Made by a program: the position numbers and the translations under genes
The notes under the pieces: model-generated
Databases searched by the model: none
What the model was told of the DNA's origin: nothing
The model's input: only the letters and a program-made list of their open reading frames with translations
Assembly (NCBI GenBank): GCA_963281255.1
Contig: OY725504.1
Location: forward strand, 3,534,001-3,598,000
Reading direction: 5' to 3'
From: Aphrocallistes beatrix
Lineage: Eukaryota > Porifera > Hexactinellida > Sceptrulophora > Aphrocallistidae
DNA length: 64,000 nucleotides
Shown: piece by piece, positions 22,335-36,000 of the stretch
Layout of the letters: each line of letters opens with the position of its first letter
How positions within the stretch are numbered: position 1 is the first letter of the stretch

Positions 22335-23864
22335 TTACTGGAACACCATCCTATACAGTCGGTATGCCCGCAGCTTAGCCAGAATCCACTGAGTGCGCAA
22401 CACGATGAAACAGCTCCGCATCCAGCTGGACTCTCTGGCGGCCTCGTAGCTCCCCAGCAAGCTCACGCACTCCTGCGCCAAGGAGAGGTAGTAGCTCTCC
22501 CGCCGCTCCACTCCGAGCGACGCCTCCACGTGCGCCAGGAGGTCGTTGGTCTTGAACACCATGATCAGCTCCCGAGGGACGCTCTGCAGCACCTGTGTGA
22601 TCTCGGAGAACATGTCCATCGCCTGATTCGTGATGAAGGACTCCTCCTCTCGCGTCCTGGGCGTGTTCAGTCGCCCCCCGGATATGGCCTCCCAGCTGCG
22701 CTGCGTCAGAACAGCGGACATGATCTCATACAGGTCTGGCACCCCCAGGTCCGCACACGCCCTCTTGACACTCTTCATGTCCCCGTCAATGACAGCTTTC
22801 CAGAGGCGGCAGTAGCTGATTCTGAAGTCGAGGTCTACCTCCACATACAGTCCATGGTCCAGCATTATCAGCTCGGGACCGTGGCGCGTCGCCCTCACCA
22901 GGACGTTGCCAGGGTGCGGATCGCAGTGCACCCATCCGCGCTTGAACAGCATGTCTCTGTAGAGACGGTCCAACTCCCGGATCACTCGAGACGGTTCCAA
23001 CCCGTGCTCCAGCATGTACTGCCGGTCGTCCAGCCGGCCGCCCTCCACGAACTCCATGGTCAGGACGCGGGAGGTCGTGAGGTCCCAGTGGATGCGAGGC
23101 GCGCGCACTGTCCCGAGGTATCGATAAGCGCGAGAGAAGCGGTGGCAGTTGACAGCCTCTTGAAAGAAGTTCAGTTCGTTGGGAAGATTCCGCTTGATCT
23201 CCCGCACCAGCCACTGGAAGTGCACCTCAGGGAAAATCTTGTGGACGAGGTCGACGAACAGGACGATGGACCTGAGGTCTGTCTCGGAGTGGGCCTTGAC
23301 CAGGGGGTGCTGAACCTTCACTGCTACCAGGGACCCGTCCGACTTAAGGCGGGCCTTGTGCACCTGAGCGAGAGAGGCTACGCCAAGTGGACGCTCCTCG
23401 AATTCCTCGAAAATATCCGCCACTTCCTTCCGCAGATCGTCGCGTATGACGGAGTAGAGGCTGGGGAGAGGAGAGAAGGGGGCGTCCTCGTGAAACACCT
23501 TCATCGTCTGGACGTACTCCCTCGGGAGGACATAGTCGAGAGCGCCAATGTGCTGCCCCACCTTCACGAACAGACCTCCGTTCTGGTAGCAGAGCCGCTT
23601 CAACCGCTCGGCGGAGCGCCAGTGGATTTCTGAGAGGGTCTGCTTGTAGCGCGGGTCTGTGTGACTGCAGAGATTCCATTTGTAGTCCACCACGATCTTA
23701 GCAAAGACCACTGCGACCCTCCCGAATCTGACTGCGCTGTAGTCGCTCGGGTTCAAAAAGGCGGAGTGCGGATTCAAGGCTTTCAGACAGAAATAGGCGC
23801 CTGCCCCCGTCCCCGAGAGGAGCAGGAGAGCAGTCACACCTTTGTGTCTCCGAAAAAAACGCAT
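22335..23864 (-). CDS. ADCK1: ADCK1, mitochondrial UbiB/ABC1-family atypical kinase
   Basis: Single exon, 509 residues (human 530). It has the KxGQ signature of UbiB proteins (GGLFVKVGQHIGALDY), the Ala-rich loop region (LGVASLAQVHKA), the ATP lysine (VAVKVQHP), and the catalytic segment GWVHCDPHPGNVLVRA followed by MLDHGLY (DHG in place of DFG). An N-terminal hydrophobic segment (ALLLLSGTGAGAYFCLKAL) suits a mitochondrial inner-membrane protein. ADCK1 acts in mitochondrial homeostasis; its fly and human forms affect cristae and coenzyme Q-related metabolism. The stop is only 18 bp from the next ATG of the ankyrin gene, with no poly(A) hexamer in that gap. TTTAG lies two bases before the start. 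Confidence 0.95.
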   Translation of the reverse strand: MRFFRRHKGVTALLLLSGTGAGAYFCLKALNPHSAFLNPSDYSAVRFGRVAVVFAKIVVDYKWNLCSHTDPRYKQTLSEIHWRSAERLKRLCYQNGGLFVKVGQHIGALDYVLPREYVQTMKVFHEDAPFSPLPSLYSVIRDDLRKEVADIFEEFEERPLGVASLAQVHKARLKSDGSLVAVKVQHPLVKAHSETDLRSIVLFVDLVHKIFPEVHFQWLVREIKRNLPNELNFFQEAVNCHRFSRAYRYLGTVRAPRIHWDLTTSRVLTMEFVEGGRLDDRQYMLEHGLEPSRVIRELDRLYRDMLFKRGWVHCDPHPGNVLVRATRHGPELIMLDHGLYVEVDLDFRISYCRLWKAVIDGDMKSVKRACADLGVPDLYEIMSAVLTQRSWEAISGGRLNTPRTREEESFITNQAMDMFSEITQVLQSVPRELIMVFKTNDLLAHVEASLGVERRESYYLSLAQECVSLLGSYEAARESSWMRSCFIVLRTQWILAKLRAYRLYRMVFQ

Positions 23865-24092
23865 CGCTAAACCCAGGCAACAGCACTTTAGATTTCCTAG
23901 CTTTCCTTACGTCCACAAATTAAGGCCGAAATAACGATAAATATGTATAATTTCATACCTCATAGGATAGTCATAACTTGAACTTATGTAGATAAAATTA
24001 ATTAAATAACTAACATAAATATTGGGTCTCGAGGTAAAAATGAAAAACGAACGATAAATACTAATAAGAGAGACTTGGGGGATATGGGAGAA

Positions 24093-27000
24093 CTAGAGAT
24101 AGGTCCTCTCAGCGATTATATCAGACAGGTCGTCCTTAGAGAGGAGGGGAGAGGAGGAGAGAAGCTCAAAATCTCCAAGCACCCACGGGTGTCCAACAGC
24201 TGCCTGAGCACTTATCCTCTGGACAGGATCAATAGCTAAAGCTCTGTCGACAAAGTTGCACCCCTCACTACTCAACTTCTGCGTCAGCATCTGGCACTTC
24301 TCGCGCACCACTGCCTCATGTCCCGTCTGGCTGTTGGAGAGGATGGCGCCGCTTCCGAGCATCAGCAGCAGACAGCCCACGCTCCAGATGTCGCTCTGCT
24401 GACTCACAGAGGCGCCTCTTAACACCTCAGGAGCCACGAAGCCGCGCGCTGAGACGGAGAGACTGGAGGCGGGGACATGTTCCCCTGAACGCCGCGTGAG
24501 AGAGAAGTCTGACACCTTCAAATTTCTATTCTTATCAATCAGCAAACTCTCGGGTTCGAGATTACAGTGCACCACTCCTAAGCTGCCGAGATAAGAGACC
24601 GCTTCTAACAGCTGAGCCACTATCTGCACCAGCAACCTCTCGTCCAACAGGAGCATGTCATCACTCAAATACTGGAGCAGGTTGCCTAGGGGCATGTGTT
24701 CCAGCACTAACACGTAGTGGGAAGGTGTGAAAAACCGCGAGTCATAAGCTACAACTCTAGGATGTATCAAGGTCTTGTGTATATCTGTCTCGCGCTTGAA
24801 GTCTTCTTGGGTGCGAGAAGTGATCGGGATTAATTTGGCTACGAATTGTACTTGTGTAGTTTTGTCTCTGCAAAGCTTAATCGAGGCAGACCGTCCAGCC
24901 TCTACTTCCTCTCCCAGCTCGAATCTCCGCTGGAACACCTCCTCACTCTCCTCATCGGCCTTCATCCTCAGTCCCGGGACTATCAGGGAGGGCGTGGGGA
25001 CAGAAGGACAACTGACGCCCTGTCTACTGGAAGAAGAAACCCGGTATTGGTAGTCCCGACCCCCTTCCAGTGTATAGTCTACGAATGCAGTCGTTTCTAG
25101 GTTCTCAGCGAGGAACTCCCAAACCCCATCCTTCTCCAGTCTCTCCAGGTTGTAGGAGATCTGCTCCTGCTTCTCCACGCTGCCCTGCCACGAGATGAGC
25201 GCGTTCTTTTGCGTGATCAGGATCGCCTGTGGAGACCGAGGGGCGATAGGAGCACCTTCTACTGTCAGCCTAACACTAGCACTCGCATTCCCTAGTGAAT
25301 TGGTTGCTATGCACGTGTACACACCCTCGTGACGGGGTTCCACCCTCCGGATGGAGACCACGACCTGTCTCTCCTGGGACAGGAGGGAGCAGTGGAGACT
25401 GTCTTCTGACAACCGCGCGGAGTTGTGCTCCCACGCCAAGCTCGGGGTGGGGTCTCCTGAGGTGTAGAACACCAGCACGCAGCTGGAATCCAGGTGTGCA
25501 CTCACGTCTCCTAGGGTCGTTAAGGTGGGTGCGAATTCTGTCACCACTGGCGTTAACACGTAGCCGTCTTTCTCCACGAGGAATTGGTCTCTCGTGGTCC
25601 TCATCGTGTCCTCAGCGTGCAGCCTCGTCACGAGATGGTGCAGCGACTGAGTGGACAGCTGGGGCATTGGCCAGGGGGACTGTCCAGAGGACTGGGTGAT
25701 CTCTCGGATCCAGGGGTGCGCTATACAGGCGGAGGCAGTGAGTCTAACTGCGGAATCTAACACCAGCAGCTGCTGGATGAAGTCCTGCGCCTCCTGCGAA
25801 ATGTCCTGGAACACGGACTCCTGCAGGGAGTAGTTGCAGGTGAGGATGTTGAGTGCAGTGTGCGAGAACTCGTGCGACTCCGCGTAGAAGGGACTGACTC
25901 CCGTCAGGATGATGTAGCAGAGCACACCCAGGGTCCACATATCCCCCTGTCCAGACACGGGCAGCTCCTCCAGAGCCTCGGGGCACGTGAACTCTGTGGA
26001 GAGAGGAGGAGTGGTGGGAGACATGCCGTCTACCCTGACAGCAGCGCTGAAGTCGATGAGTTTGATGAGCGGCGGCTCCGAGTCGGTGGTGAGGATGTTG
26101 CACGGGCGTAGGTCGTTGTGCGCGATGGCCAGCTTGTGGATGTGCGAGAGAACGAGCAGGAGTTGGTGCGTGTAGCGCACAGCGATGGCTTCGGTGAGGA
26201 AGTCCTCCGCGAGGATACGGTCCAGTAGCGGCGCTCCTGACACGAGCTCCAGCACCAGGACTCTGGCCTCAGGGAGCTCTAAGCTCTGTAGCAGCTCCAC
26301 CACGTGAGGGTGCTGCACCTCCTGTAAGAGAGATGCCTCGAGCTCTGCCAACTTCACATTCTCAGGACTGGATCTCAGAGCCTTGGCGATGAACTCCTTG
26401 TTCTTATCTCTCAACTGACACCTGAACGCTACCGCGAACCTCCCCCTGCCGATCTCCTGCGAGAAGTTGAAGGGGTGTGGCGCAAGGGGAGGGGTCTCCT
26501 CCCCAGACTCTTGGAGGGAGAGGGGGAGGGAAGGGGCGCTTGGTTCGCTACTACCGAACTTATTGGCAGCTGTCACTCTAAACTGGTAGCTGAGCTTAGG
26601 GGACAAGTTCTTGATTATGACGCTAGTCTTACTGGACGAATATTCAGAGGGTCGGCCCCAATCCTGATCCCCTGTCAGGGACTCTACGGTGTAGCTGGTG
26701 AGGGGGCTGTTCCCATCGAAAGAGGGAGGTACCCATCTTAGCTTGACGGAGTTCTGGGATGCTTTGGTGGGGTGTGGGGGTGAGGGGCGAGTAGGAGGAC
26801 CACGAATTGTGACAGATGTACATTTGGATATTTCCCCCACATCATTCTTTACGAGACAGGTGTAAGGACCTGAGTGCGAAAATTCACACTTATCAATTCG
26901 CAGTTTGCTGCTGACGTGAGAAGTAGTGATGAGGAGAGCATCTCCTGACTCAGGGGAGATGGGCGTGTCTCCATGGGTCCATTGGACCAGAGAGGGGGGA

Positions 27001-30000
27001 GGATTGCTAGCGAACCTGCAAGTGATGACGAGAGGCTTGTGAATCCAGAAAGCGTGCTCCGAGGGGAGCTGGACGATCCTGGGGGCGAGCAGGGAGGTCC
27101 GGGCGCCCGGTGCGTGCTGGTACTGACTGGCAGGACGCTTGGGCGTGGCGATGGTCTGTGTTTTCGTTTGTTTGTTGTCTGAGATATTCTCTCCACGTAG
27201 ACGAGGAGGGTCGTTGAGGGAGAGGGCCCGCCTCCTTGCGTAACTGTCCATCCGGAAGAGTCCCTTCCTGCACACCAGAGTGAGACTCTGGAGGGCGGAG
27301 ACGTCCAGGGGCGGGCCGTTCAGCTGCTCCTTCAGAGACAGCAGCCACAGTTTGTGAAGGTGGGAACACTTACACTTGAGAAGGAGGCGTTCCCCCGCTG
27401 TCAGCTCGATGGTGTTAGGATGGTCCTCGCTCGCTCTCACCTCTGAGTAGTCCGAGCACTGCAGGAAGTCCTTGAGGTAGTAGCTCTCCTTCCCGCCTGG
27501 GAACTGCTTCTTCTTGGTGAGGAGCAGCACGCGCGGAAACAGGAACAGCTGTCTCTCCTTCAGAGCGTGCTTGTTCCCGTACTGCAGCAGGAAGGTGTCG
27601 GAGAGGAGAGGGTCTCCTCCTAAGCACTGCTTCTGCTCGAACTCCAGCATCAGGTAGTGGATGCGGGTGTTGGCTCGTCTCAGAATCTCCCGCGTAAGCT
27701 CGATGGCGGCCTCGATCTTTGGCAGATGTCTGTCCGCTCGAGCGGAGTACTTGAGTACGTCCTGGAGGGTGAGCGGGTACTTGGCGATCCGCTGGACAGG
27801 ACGGATGAGATAGTCGGACAGGGTCTGCTTGGATTTTCTGGGCATTTCTCGCTCGATCTCTTCGATCTGAGCGCTGAACTCACGCATGGGTGCTTCCGCG
27901 ATGTGTTTCCGCTCGATGTAGTCAGTGTAGAGCCGCAAACTCTCTCTCTGCGACACGAAGCACTCGCCCAGGTTCTCGGGGTGTGACTGACACATGCGCA
28001 GCACCGGAAGGAAGATGCTGCGGTGGAAGCTGTAGAGTCTGGACAGCAGCTCGAACAGATCCGAGCAGTGACTACGGAGCTGGCGGGGTAGCTGCGATTT
28101 GCTGAGCGGGTCTGTGTAGTGGGAGAGGGAGTAGGAGAGGTCCTGCACATACTCCTGCTCGCTGGAGACCAGCTCGTCTATCACCAGGCCGCACTTCTCC
28201 ATCGCGGTCAGATCCGAGGCGTTAATAACCGCAGAATACTCACCACTATCAGATGTCTGGAACGACTTAACGTGGCTGAGCATTGGGAAGTCAGAGGGCA
28301 CACTGCTGTCTTGGCTGTCGTAGGACTTGACGTGCAGGTGTGAAGTAGGGGGGAGGGAGATGGGGGAGAGAGGGGGAGGGGAGAGGGAGAGAGGAGGGAG
28401 AGAGGAAGAGGGGAGGGGCTGTGAGAAGTAGCCGCGGTGGGAGACTGCGGGAGGGGAGGAGGGCTCCTGGAGAGAGGTCAGCTCGAGACAGGAGTCTGGT
28501 ACCAGCCCCTCCTCTCCCTCCTCGGAGCGACACATGATCCATCCGGTCCCCTCGGTGTAGAGGATCTCTAGGCGTGTTCCCTCCTTCGCCGTGAGGAGGT
28601 CTGGCTCGTTCGACTCGAAGTCCTTCAGCACACTCACCATTAGTGTGTCGGGAGGGGAGCTGCTGCTGACACTGGTGCGGTGGACGGAGGCAGGGGGGGA
28701 GGGGACAGGGAGAGTGCTGGCCTGCTTCTTCAGGCGCTCCCACTGCTGATCCGAAATCTCCTGCTCCGCGTCTGCTTCCTCCACGGAGTGAGAGGGGCTG
28801 GTGAGAGGGGGTCGGCTCTCCAGGAGGGGGGAGTCCAGGGTGGGGACCTTCAAACGCTCCTGCATGGGACTAAGAGACAAGTCACTGTTGTGAGTCAGCC
28901 CACGGCTCCAGCTGTGGGAGCTGGGCGCCTTCATGAGGAGGAGGTAGGGGAGCTGTCTCTCCGCCTCCAGCTCGCACGGACTCAGGAGTCTGCTCACGAG
29001 CCACAGCGTCGCATCCGCCTCGGTGTCTAGCACCACCACGCGGTCTCCTGAACGGAAGGGGTGCGTCTCCTCCGACACCTCTGGCAGCTCGTCCTCGCGC
29101 GAGTAGTCGGAGAGGAGGGAGTGGATGTGGGAGAGGTGGATGTGCTGACAGGCGAGGAGGAGGAGGGAGGGGTCCAGTGAGTACACGGAGTCTGAGAATA
29201 CGGAAGAACTTGCCCAGCTGGGCTTGTGGGTGGGGACTTCTCTGAGATGGGACACCGGGACAAGTCCCTCTACCCGATTCAGTCCCAGCACTCCTACCAA
29301 CCACACGTCCCCCTGACTCTTGTCCAGGACGCGAACTTTCTGGCCTTTCACCAGCCGCAGGTAGAGACCTGCGCCTGTGGGTTCAAAGTTCTCTGACACC
29401 TCGAACATTTCTTGAACAGGAGGCATACTCTTGTGGGGCGTGTCCTTCACAGGAGGTGTGAATCCATGGTGTTCTGCCAACAGCCTCAACATAGTCTCCA
29501 CCCACTTGTCCTTAGTCTCGGGGGTGCGGGCCAGCAGGGAGTAGGACTTAGGCTCCGGTTTGGAGAGGAGAGAGACTCTGAACTTTGAAGAGATCTCAAC
29601 GTATCCCGCGGTGAGTAAGCACTCGCAGAGCTTGAACGCGTCTCTGAGCACGTACATGTCCTTGGGACCCGATTTATGCGAGACGCCGGCCACTACGAAC
29701 CAGTCAGGTGTGAGGAAGACGCGTACCTCCTTCGCGTGCTCCTCTCTGAAGCCGCAGCTAGCATAGAAGACGTCTTGGAGGAGGACGTCCCTCTCCTCCA
29801 GGGGGAGACTGTCCCCCTCACTCACAAAGCTCCAGTGCAGCGCGTTGTCAGCGCAAGTGGGGATCCAGTGCAGGAGTTTGAGGGTGGAGTCCAAGGCCTG
29901 GGCGTGGGGCGAGTGGGACGCGATCGCGTAGTCCAACAGGTCCTTCAGCAGGATCTGGTACTTGGGGATCCTCTGCAGCGGCTGTAGGAGGTAGAACTGG

Positions 30001-33000
30001 AGAGGATGCGTGCAGTTAAGCTCTTGTGACACTTTCTGCCACACTTTCGCGTTGTGTCGCTCTATCAGCTTTTGAGACTGGTATGACCTCTTGATGTAAG
30101 TGAAATAGGACCAGAATTCGCTCTCCCTGGACGCGAATATGTGACACACCTTTTCTGGGTCCAGCTCTGAAGAGGAGAGGGCCGAGAGGATGGAAGAGTG
30201 CAGGGAGAACAGAGTCTGAGAGTTGGAGAAAAGAATGGGTACCTGTCCCTCTAGGCTTTTAGGGGAGAGGGAGGACTGTGAGAAGTAGGGAAGAAACACC
30301 TCCACCAGCTGCCGGAGCATTTCGACATAGGCCGCTTCTGTGTCCAGGAGGTCCCTGATGATGTACTGGATGAACTTGAGTGCGTAGTCCTGTCCCACCG
30401 TCCCGATGGAGGACCTGGAGTCCTGGGAGGTGCTGGAAGTTGAAGAAGAAGAAGAGGAGGAAGACTGTCTGATGATGACCGTGTTAGGAGCTGAACTGTC
30501 TCCTTGTGAGGTATCGGACGGCTGGAGGGTGTGAATAGGGGGAGAGAGGGACACAGGGGGGAGCAGATTCTCTAATTGTAGCTCAGATCTCCTGGTTTGT
30601 AGCAGTTCCAACAAGGACTGGGAGTGCACCTTTATTTCCAGCACGACCTCTGTCACCTGCTGCACCTTGATCTGCTGAGCTAGCCAGAGGCAGGTCTCTA
30701 ACTGAGAGAGGAGGAGCTGGGCCGAGTTGATACAGGCCTCCGTCTTGTGGTAGAGGGGCACCGGGTCTCTGAGGGTGGAGGGGGCTGTCAGCTGGCTGGC
30801 ACTCTCGCACCATGCTCGCAACTCAGCGAGGGAAGAGAGCAGCTCGAGGAGGAGGTTGAGTCTCTGTCTTGTGGTATCTACCTGTGTCCTCATCTCCTTC
30901 AAAGTGTCCGACATTTGTTCGCTTAGCCGCTCCACCCTCAGCCACTTGGCGTGTCCAGTCGAGATGATGGAGTTGCCTGTCATCATGAGGTGGTTCACTG
31001 GCTTGGTGAGCTCCTTCAGGCGCTCTTCCCCTTTCTCCACTCTCTCCAGCTCCTCTCGCACGCGCTCCGCCTCCAGGCCCCGCTCGACTACCTTGTCCAG
31101 CTGGGGAATGTCCTCCATCTCACACCTGATCGAGTCCACCATCTGGAAGACTTGGATTTCGAACCTGTCCACCTGATCCGTGGGGATCTCGCGGCCATCC
31201 CCTTGCGTCTTGCTGCGTATGAGTGTCTGCAGCTGCTTGAACAGATGCAGCGCGACTGAGACGACCGATTCGAGCTTAGCGAGAGATTGCGTGAGCTGCT
31301 TCCCGCTGAGAACGACAGAGAGGGACTCGACTAGGCAGGCCCTGTCCTCTTGCAGCTGCGAGAGACGGAGCTCCATCCGTTCCAAACGCAGGCTTGAGGG
31401 GAGGGCCTTGTTGGCTCCCACCTGATTCAGGAGTCCCTGGGTCTCGCCCCTCGCGCACTCGGCAGTGGAGAGGAAGGAGAGGAGCTTGCCGAGCAGAGAA
31501 GCGAGCCTCTGTGCGAGGTCTGAGCTGTTCCTGTAGCGGGACAGGAGGGAGCGGGCTAAGGAGTTGAGAGCGGGCGTGGGGTAGTCGCGCTCCAGGGTGG
31601 AGCAGCTGATGGAGGAGAGAGCGGTGAGGGAGCTTGTAACGCTACTCAACGCTTGCTGCGTGTCTGGGAGCGAGAAAGGAAGGGTACGCTGTACTCGTAG
31701 GACCTCTTCCTCTACCTGCGAGATGACGTCACGCAATAGCTCTAGGTCTCTGTTGGAGGGATGCACGCTGGGAGCAGGGGCAGGGGTAGGGGGTTGGATG
31801 CTGAGTTCACAGTCCAGGAAGTCCGTTTCAACGCGGGCGAAGTCTAACTTCACACGATTCAGCAGTTTGCGGAAGGTGCTAATAGCCGCAGAGCAGTTGA
31901 TTTCCAGTGCGGTTCCCTGAGTAACCGAGGCGGCAGGGTGCGAAGAGAACTTTTCGAAGAGGGAGGAGAGTTTGGTGACACAACTCTGGGAAAGCTCGAA
32001 CTTGGACTGGTACTCCAGGAAGGTGTGAAGAGTGGAGGCGTCAGCTGACTGGCAGAAGGTGTCAAGATCTGACACCAGCTCTTGCACCTCATCGAAGGAG
32101 CTCAGAAACTCAGCGGCGAGTTTAGAGAGGCACTGGAGTGCATTGAAGTGGGAGGTACGCTTCTTGTGAATCTTCTTCAGTTGATGAGACAGCTCTAAGA
32201 GTTTGCTTTTCATCTCCCCTGTGGAGAGGGTGTGAGAAAGAGAGAGGGCTGTGCCCTGTAACTCTTCATGTTCCCCTTCCCGTGGAAGAAGGTACTCCTC
32301 CTGGAATGAGGTCATTTCCTGTCTGTACTCCTCCAGACCCTCACTCGTGTCAGGGAGACAGCTCATGCTGAGTAGGAACTCTCCCATGCTGTCCAGGTAC
32401 CAAGTATTCAGAGGAGAAGCTTTGTTCGCGAAATCTAACACCTCTTTGTCCTGCCTCAAAGCATTCGCTCTCTCGTGGAGCTTTTCTTCGCACTGCTCCA
32501 ACCTCGCTTCTATCTCCAGTTCCATGTTGTGAATGTGTAAAGTTTCGCGAGGAGGGAAGTATGCGATTGTTTTGGTTCGATCGGTCAACTTCTCAACTTC
32601 AGAGAGATAGGAGTCTCGTATCTTCCGAAGTTTCGCCAGAGCTTCGCTGGGAAGTGTTTGGGCTGTCTGTTCGGAGGATATCTGCTCTAACCTGTCCATA
32701 TCCCGCAGGAGGGAAGATTGCCGGGAGTGGAAGTGGATGCAATTGCTCAGAAAGTGTTCTCTTTCGCGTAGGAGAGACACTACCTCATTCCGAGCTAGAG
32801 ACGCGTCATCTGCCAGCTGTTCAATCTGAGACATTTCACACAGCTGCATCAGCCCCGAGGAGGCGAGTAGCTCCTTGCTTTGTCTCAGGATCGTGTCGGA
32901 AGTCTGCGTGAGCTCGTCCATCCGGCTCCTGCACTGAGAAAGATCTCTAGTCTGCTCGCTCAGTTCTTCCTTTCCACTCCCTACGCAGACCCTACTCTTC

Positions 33001-36000
33001 AGCTCCCTGCTTATGACGTCATAGGAGGACGCTACCTGTCTTAGCTGAGTGCAGATACGGTCCACTGGGTCCACGCCCGCCCTTCTCAACACAGCTCTCC
33101 ACTCGATGTCGAAGAATCCCAGCTTATCTTCCAGATCCCTCAGCAGCTGTTCCGCCCCTCCGACTCCAACTTTGAGTGGAGTCCTGGCGGCGTCACTCTC
33201 CACAGCTACGGACAGCAGCTGCTGCAGAGACTGGCGGCACTCTGCAACGCGGAGAATGACGGCTGATCGCGTGGACAGGAAGTGCTCGAGTTGCTGCAGA
33301 CACTGCGGCTCAGGGTGCGCGGGGGAGGTAGGGGGGCAGGAGGCGAGGAGGGAGGAGGCGGGATCTAGAGCCGCGTAGAAAGAGGCGGCGCAGGCGGGGA
33401 GGGACCTGACTAGGTCGAATTGGACGGAGTACCTGCTCCACTCTTCTTTCAGCATCTTGATATCATCCGACACCTGGGATGCTTCCAGGAGCACGTGCAC
33501 TGACCTCTCTGCAGAAGTGTGCTCGCTCTCTAACTCGGCAAATCTGGCAATGTTTTGCCGGTCTTTCTCCTGATCCAGACCCCACTCACTCAGCGAGAGA
33601 ACGGCACTCCTCCCACTCTCCGCTATCCACCTGCGCACCTCCTCAACCCCTGTCACTACAGAGCTGGGAGCGGGAGGGGGCGGGGCGAGTGTGCCAGGCG
33701 CGTGTCCGGACCAGATAGAGTCCACATCGGTCTGTTTATCCACGAGCTCAGAGATGAGAGAGGCAATGGCTTTCTCGGTGTCTGGAGGCAGTCTGTAGTG
33801 GGCCGCGGGGAGGATTGATGGGGGAGAGGGTACCAGCGGCTGAGAGAGCTGCTGCTGAAGGAAGGTAGCATTTCCAATCGTACACGCTAGCTCGTTGGTG
33901 ACCAGACCCTTCTGCTTACTCGCCTCGGGACTGGCAGTGGCCACGAGACGCGAGTACCTCTTGAGCGTACCGGACACGTTAATTCCGGCTAACTGCAAGT
34001 CTAGCGCCAGTCTGAGTCTGTCTCCGTACTCGAGCATGGCCGTGTCCAGCGTGGAGTTCATCTGCGTGAGGTAGCGCAGGCGGAAGTGGAGCGTGGGGGC
34101 GTGAGGGGGCGCGAGCGAGGGGTGGGTGGGATCGTGGGAGATGCAGCGTGTTATCAGGTTCTGGCAGTATTTCACAGTGGAGGATATGTTCACTTTAAGA
34201 TTGTCAAAGTCCGTCAGGAGCTGTTCCAGCTCTTCAGAGGTGCCCCACACCCGCATCTTCCCGTCCAGCAGCGTCTGATACACGTTCTCTATCCACGCGA
34301 TAGCCTACAACAAATCCCAGTGAATTGACTCATGCTTGCATTACGCTCAGCTGATTCAGTGGGTCATAATCTTAAGTGTTGGAGTCCTCACCTGGTTGAT
34401 CTCCTCTTGCTGCTGTCTGAGGCTGTCGGGGTCCAGCGGTCTCCTGCGAGTGCTGCTCACAGCTCGAGAGAACTGCTCCTGGCACCTCTCCAGCTCCCGC
34501 GTCACGTGCTCCACGGCTGGGAGGTAGCTGAGCGGGGGCAGGCTGGGCGTCTGGATGTTCCCTGGAACTCTCTGTGCGTAGGCTAGATTCTCGGCTCGCA
34601 GCTCTTGCAGCAGTTTCCTGCCCTCCTACAGGCGATACTTATAGAATGACGTCATCATTACATGGGTATAGGAAGGTGTGAATACCTCAATAACTCTGTT
34701 CGCCAGGTCAATCGTGTGCTCCGAGTTGTGTCTCTTCTTGCTCAGCTGCTTCAGCTCCTCGACCAGCTGGTGGAAGTTGAGTCCCTGCAGCAGTAGCTTC
34801 TCTCTAGACTGGATCCTACAGACACGGCTCACTACTCCCAGCATGTCCTGAAAACGATCTCGTACCGTAAGTGCGAACTCACCGGCTCGTGAGCTGAGTC
34901 ATCAGTTGGTGCAGCAGTGCCATCCGTGCACCGACCGGCTTGTTGAGAGAGCTGGTATGGTCCGGGAGGGAGGAGGGGTCAGAGGAGAGGATGAGGTGTG
35001 CCACACGGGACAGGTGTCTCAGCTCCTCTGAGATTGTTACCACTTTGTCTTGGAACCGTTTGATGCCTCCTAGCATCTCCTCACTCTCCTCTGAACACTC
35101 CCCGATGTGTACGACTCCTGACAGCTCCTCCTCGCCGTGAGCTAGCATCCAGGACTTTAGCTTCATGCTCGTGTTCTCGAATATGTACACCTGTATTGAG
35201 CATCAGTAAGCACGAGAGTAACTTCCAACAGCGGAGAGCTGCTAGCTAACCTTGATAGAATGCTCCAGTCGTATGGTCTTCTCCTCCGCCATTACGGACA
35301 GCTGGGACTGTCTCCTGTGCATTGAGTCCATCAGCTTCTTGACTACCATAGCGGCCTGCTGCTTGTACGGAATCTGTATCTGCACAAGATCAATCTCAAA
35401 CTTACACAGCATAGAGTGGCTGTCCACAGAGGTACAGTACTGACCTGAGCGGATCTAGCCGATCTTGTGTGCTCTACTCTCTCCAGGAAGTCGTCAGCCT
35501 CTCTGAGGAAGCCCTGGGGGGACTTCATTATCTGTCCGCTCAGCTGCTTCTGTCTCTCCAGGATAACCTCTCCGGAGTGCAGATCCCTGTCGCGCAGAAT
35601 CAGTACACACAACCAGGTACGTAAAAGCCTTCACAACGGAAACTCACCTAGGAATGTCTTCGTACGTGATTTGGCGCTCCAGGCGAGAGAAGTGATCCAT
35701 GATGAAACTGTGCGAGGCAGTCAGGTGCTCCAACTGTAGGCGCAGCTTCATCCACTCCGAATGGTCGTAGGGGAGCAGCCCACCTACCTCAGGGGGCAGC
35801 TGTCTCAGGTCCAGGTGTCGGGACAGCTTCTCCAGGGAGGAGAGGGGGATGGTGTGAAAGGGGAGCTTGGTTTTCTCTTTGCTGTGGCCTACCAATCAAC
35901 CAATAAGATGAGTAAGCAGACTAAGCTAGCGATAGAAGTGTGAGGAGGAAGGAGTACCAATGGAAGCGTGCTTCTTCTTCCAGAACTGCTCGGGTTGGAG

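Noticed and set aside
22326..23633. 435-residue plus-strand open frame
   Set aside because: Lies fully antisense to ADCK1, whose protein is clearly conserved; the antisense frame has no family features.
34826..34847. Earlier acceptor for exon 8 of the Trio-like gene (TTTTCAG before GACATGCTG)
   Set aside because: It breaks the reading frame from exon 7; the acceptor at 34816 keeps it.
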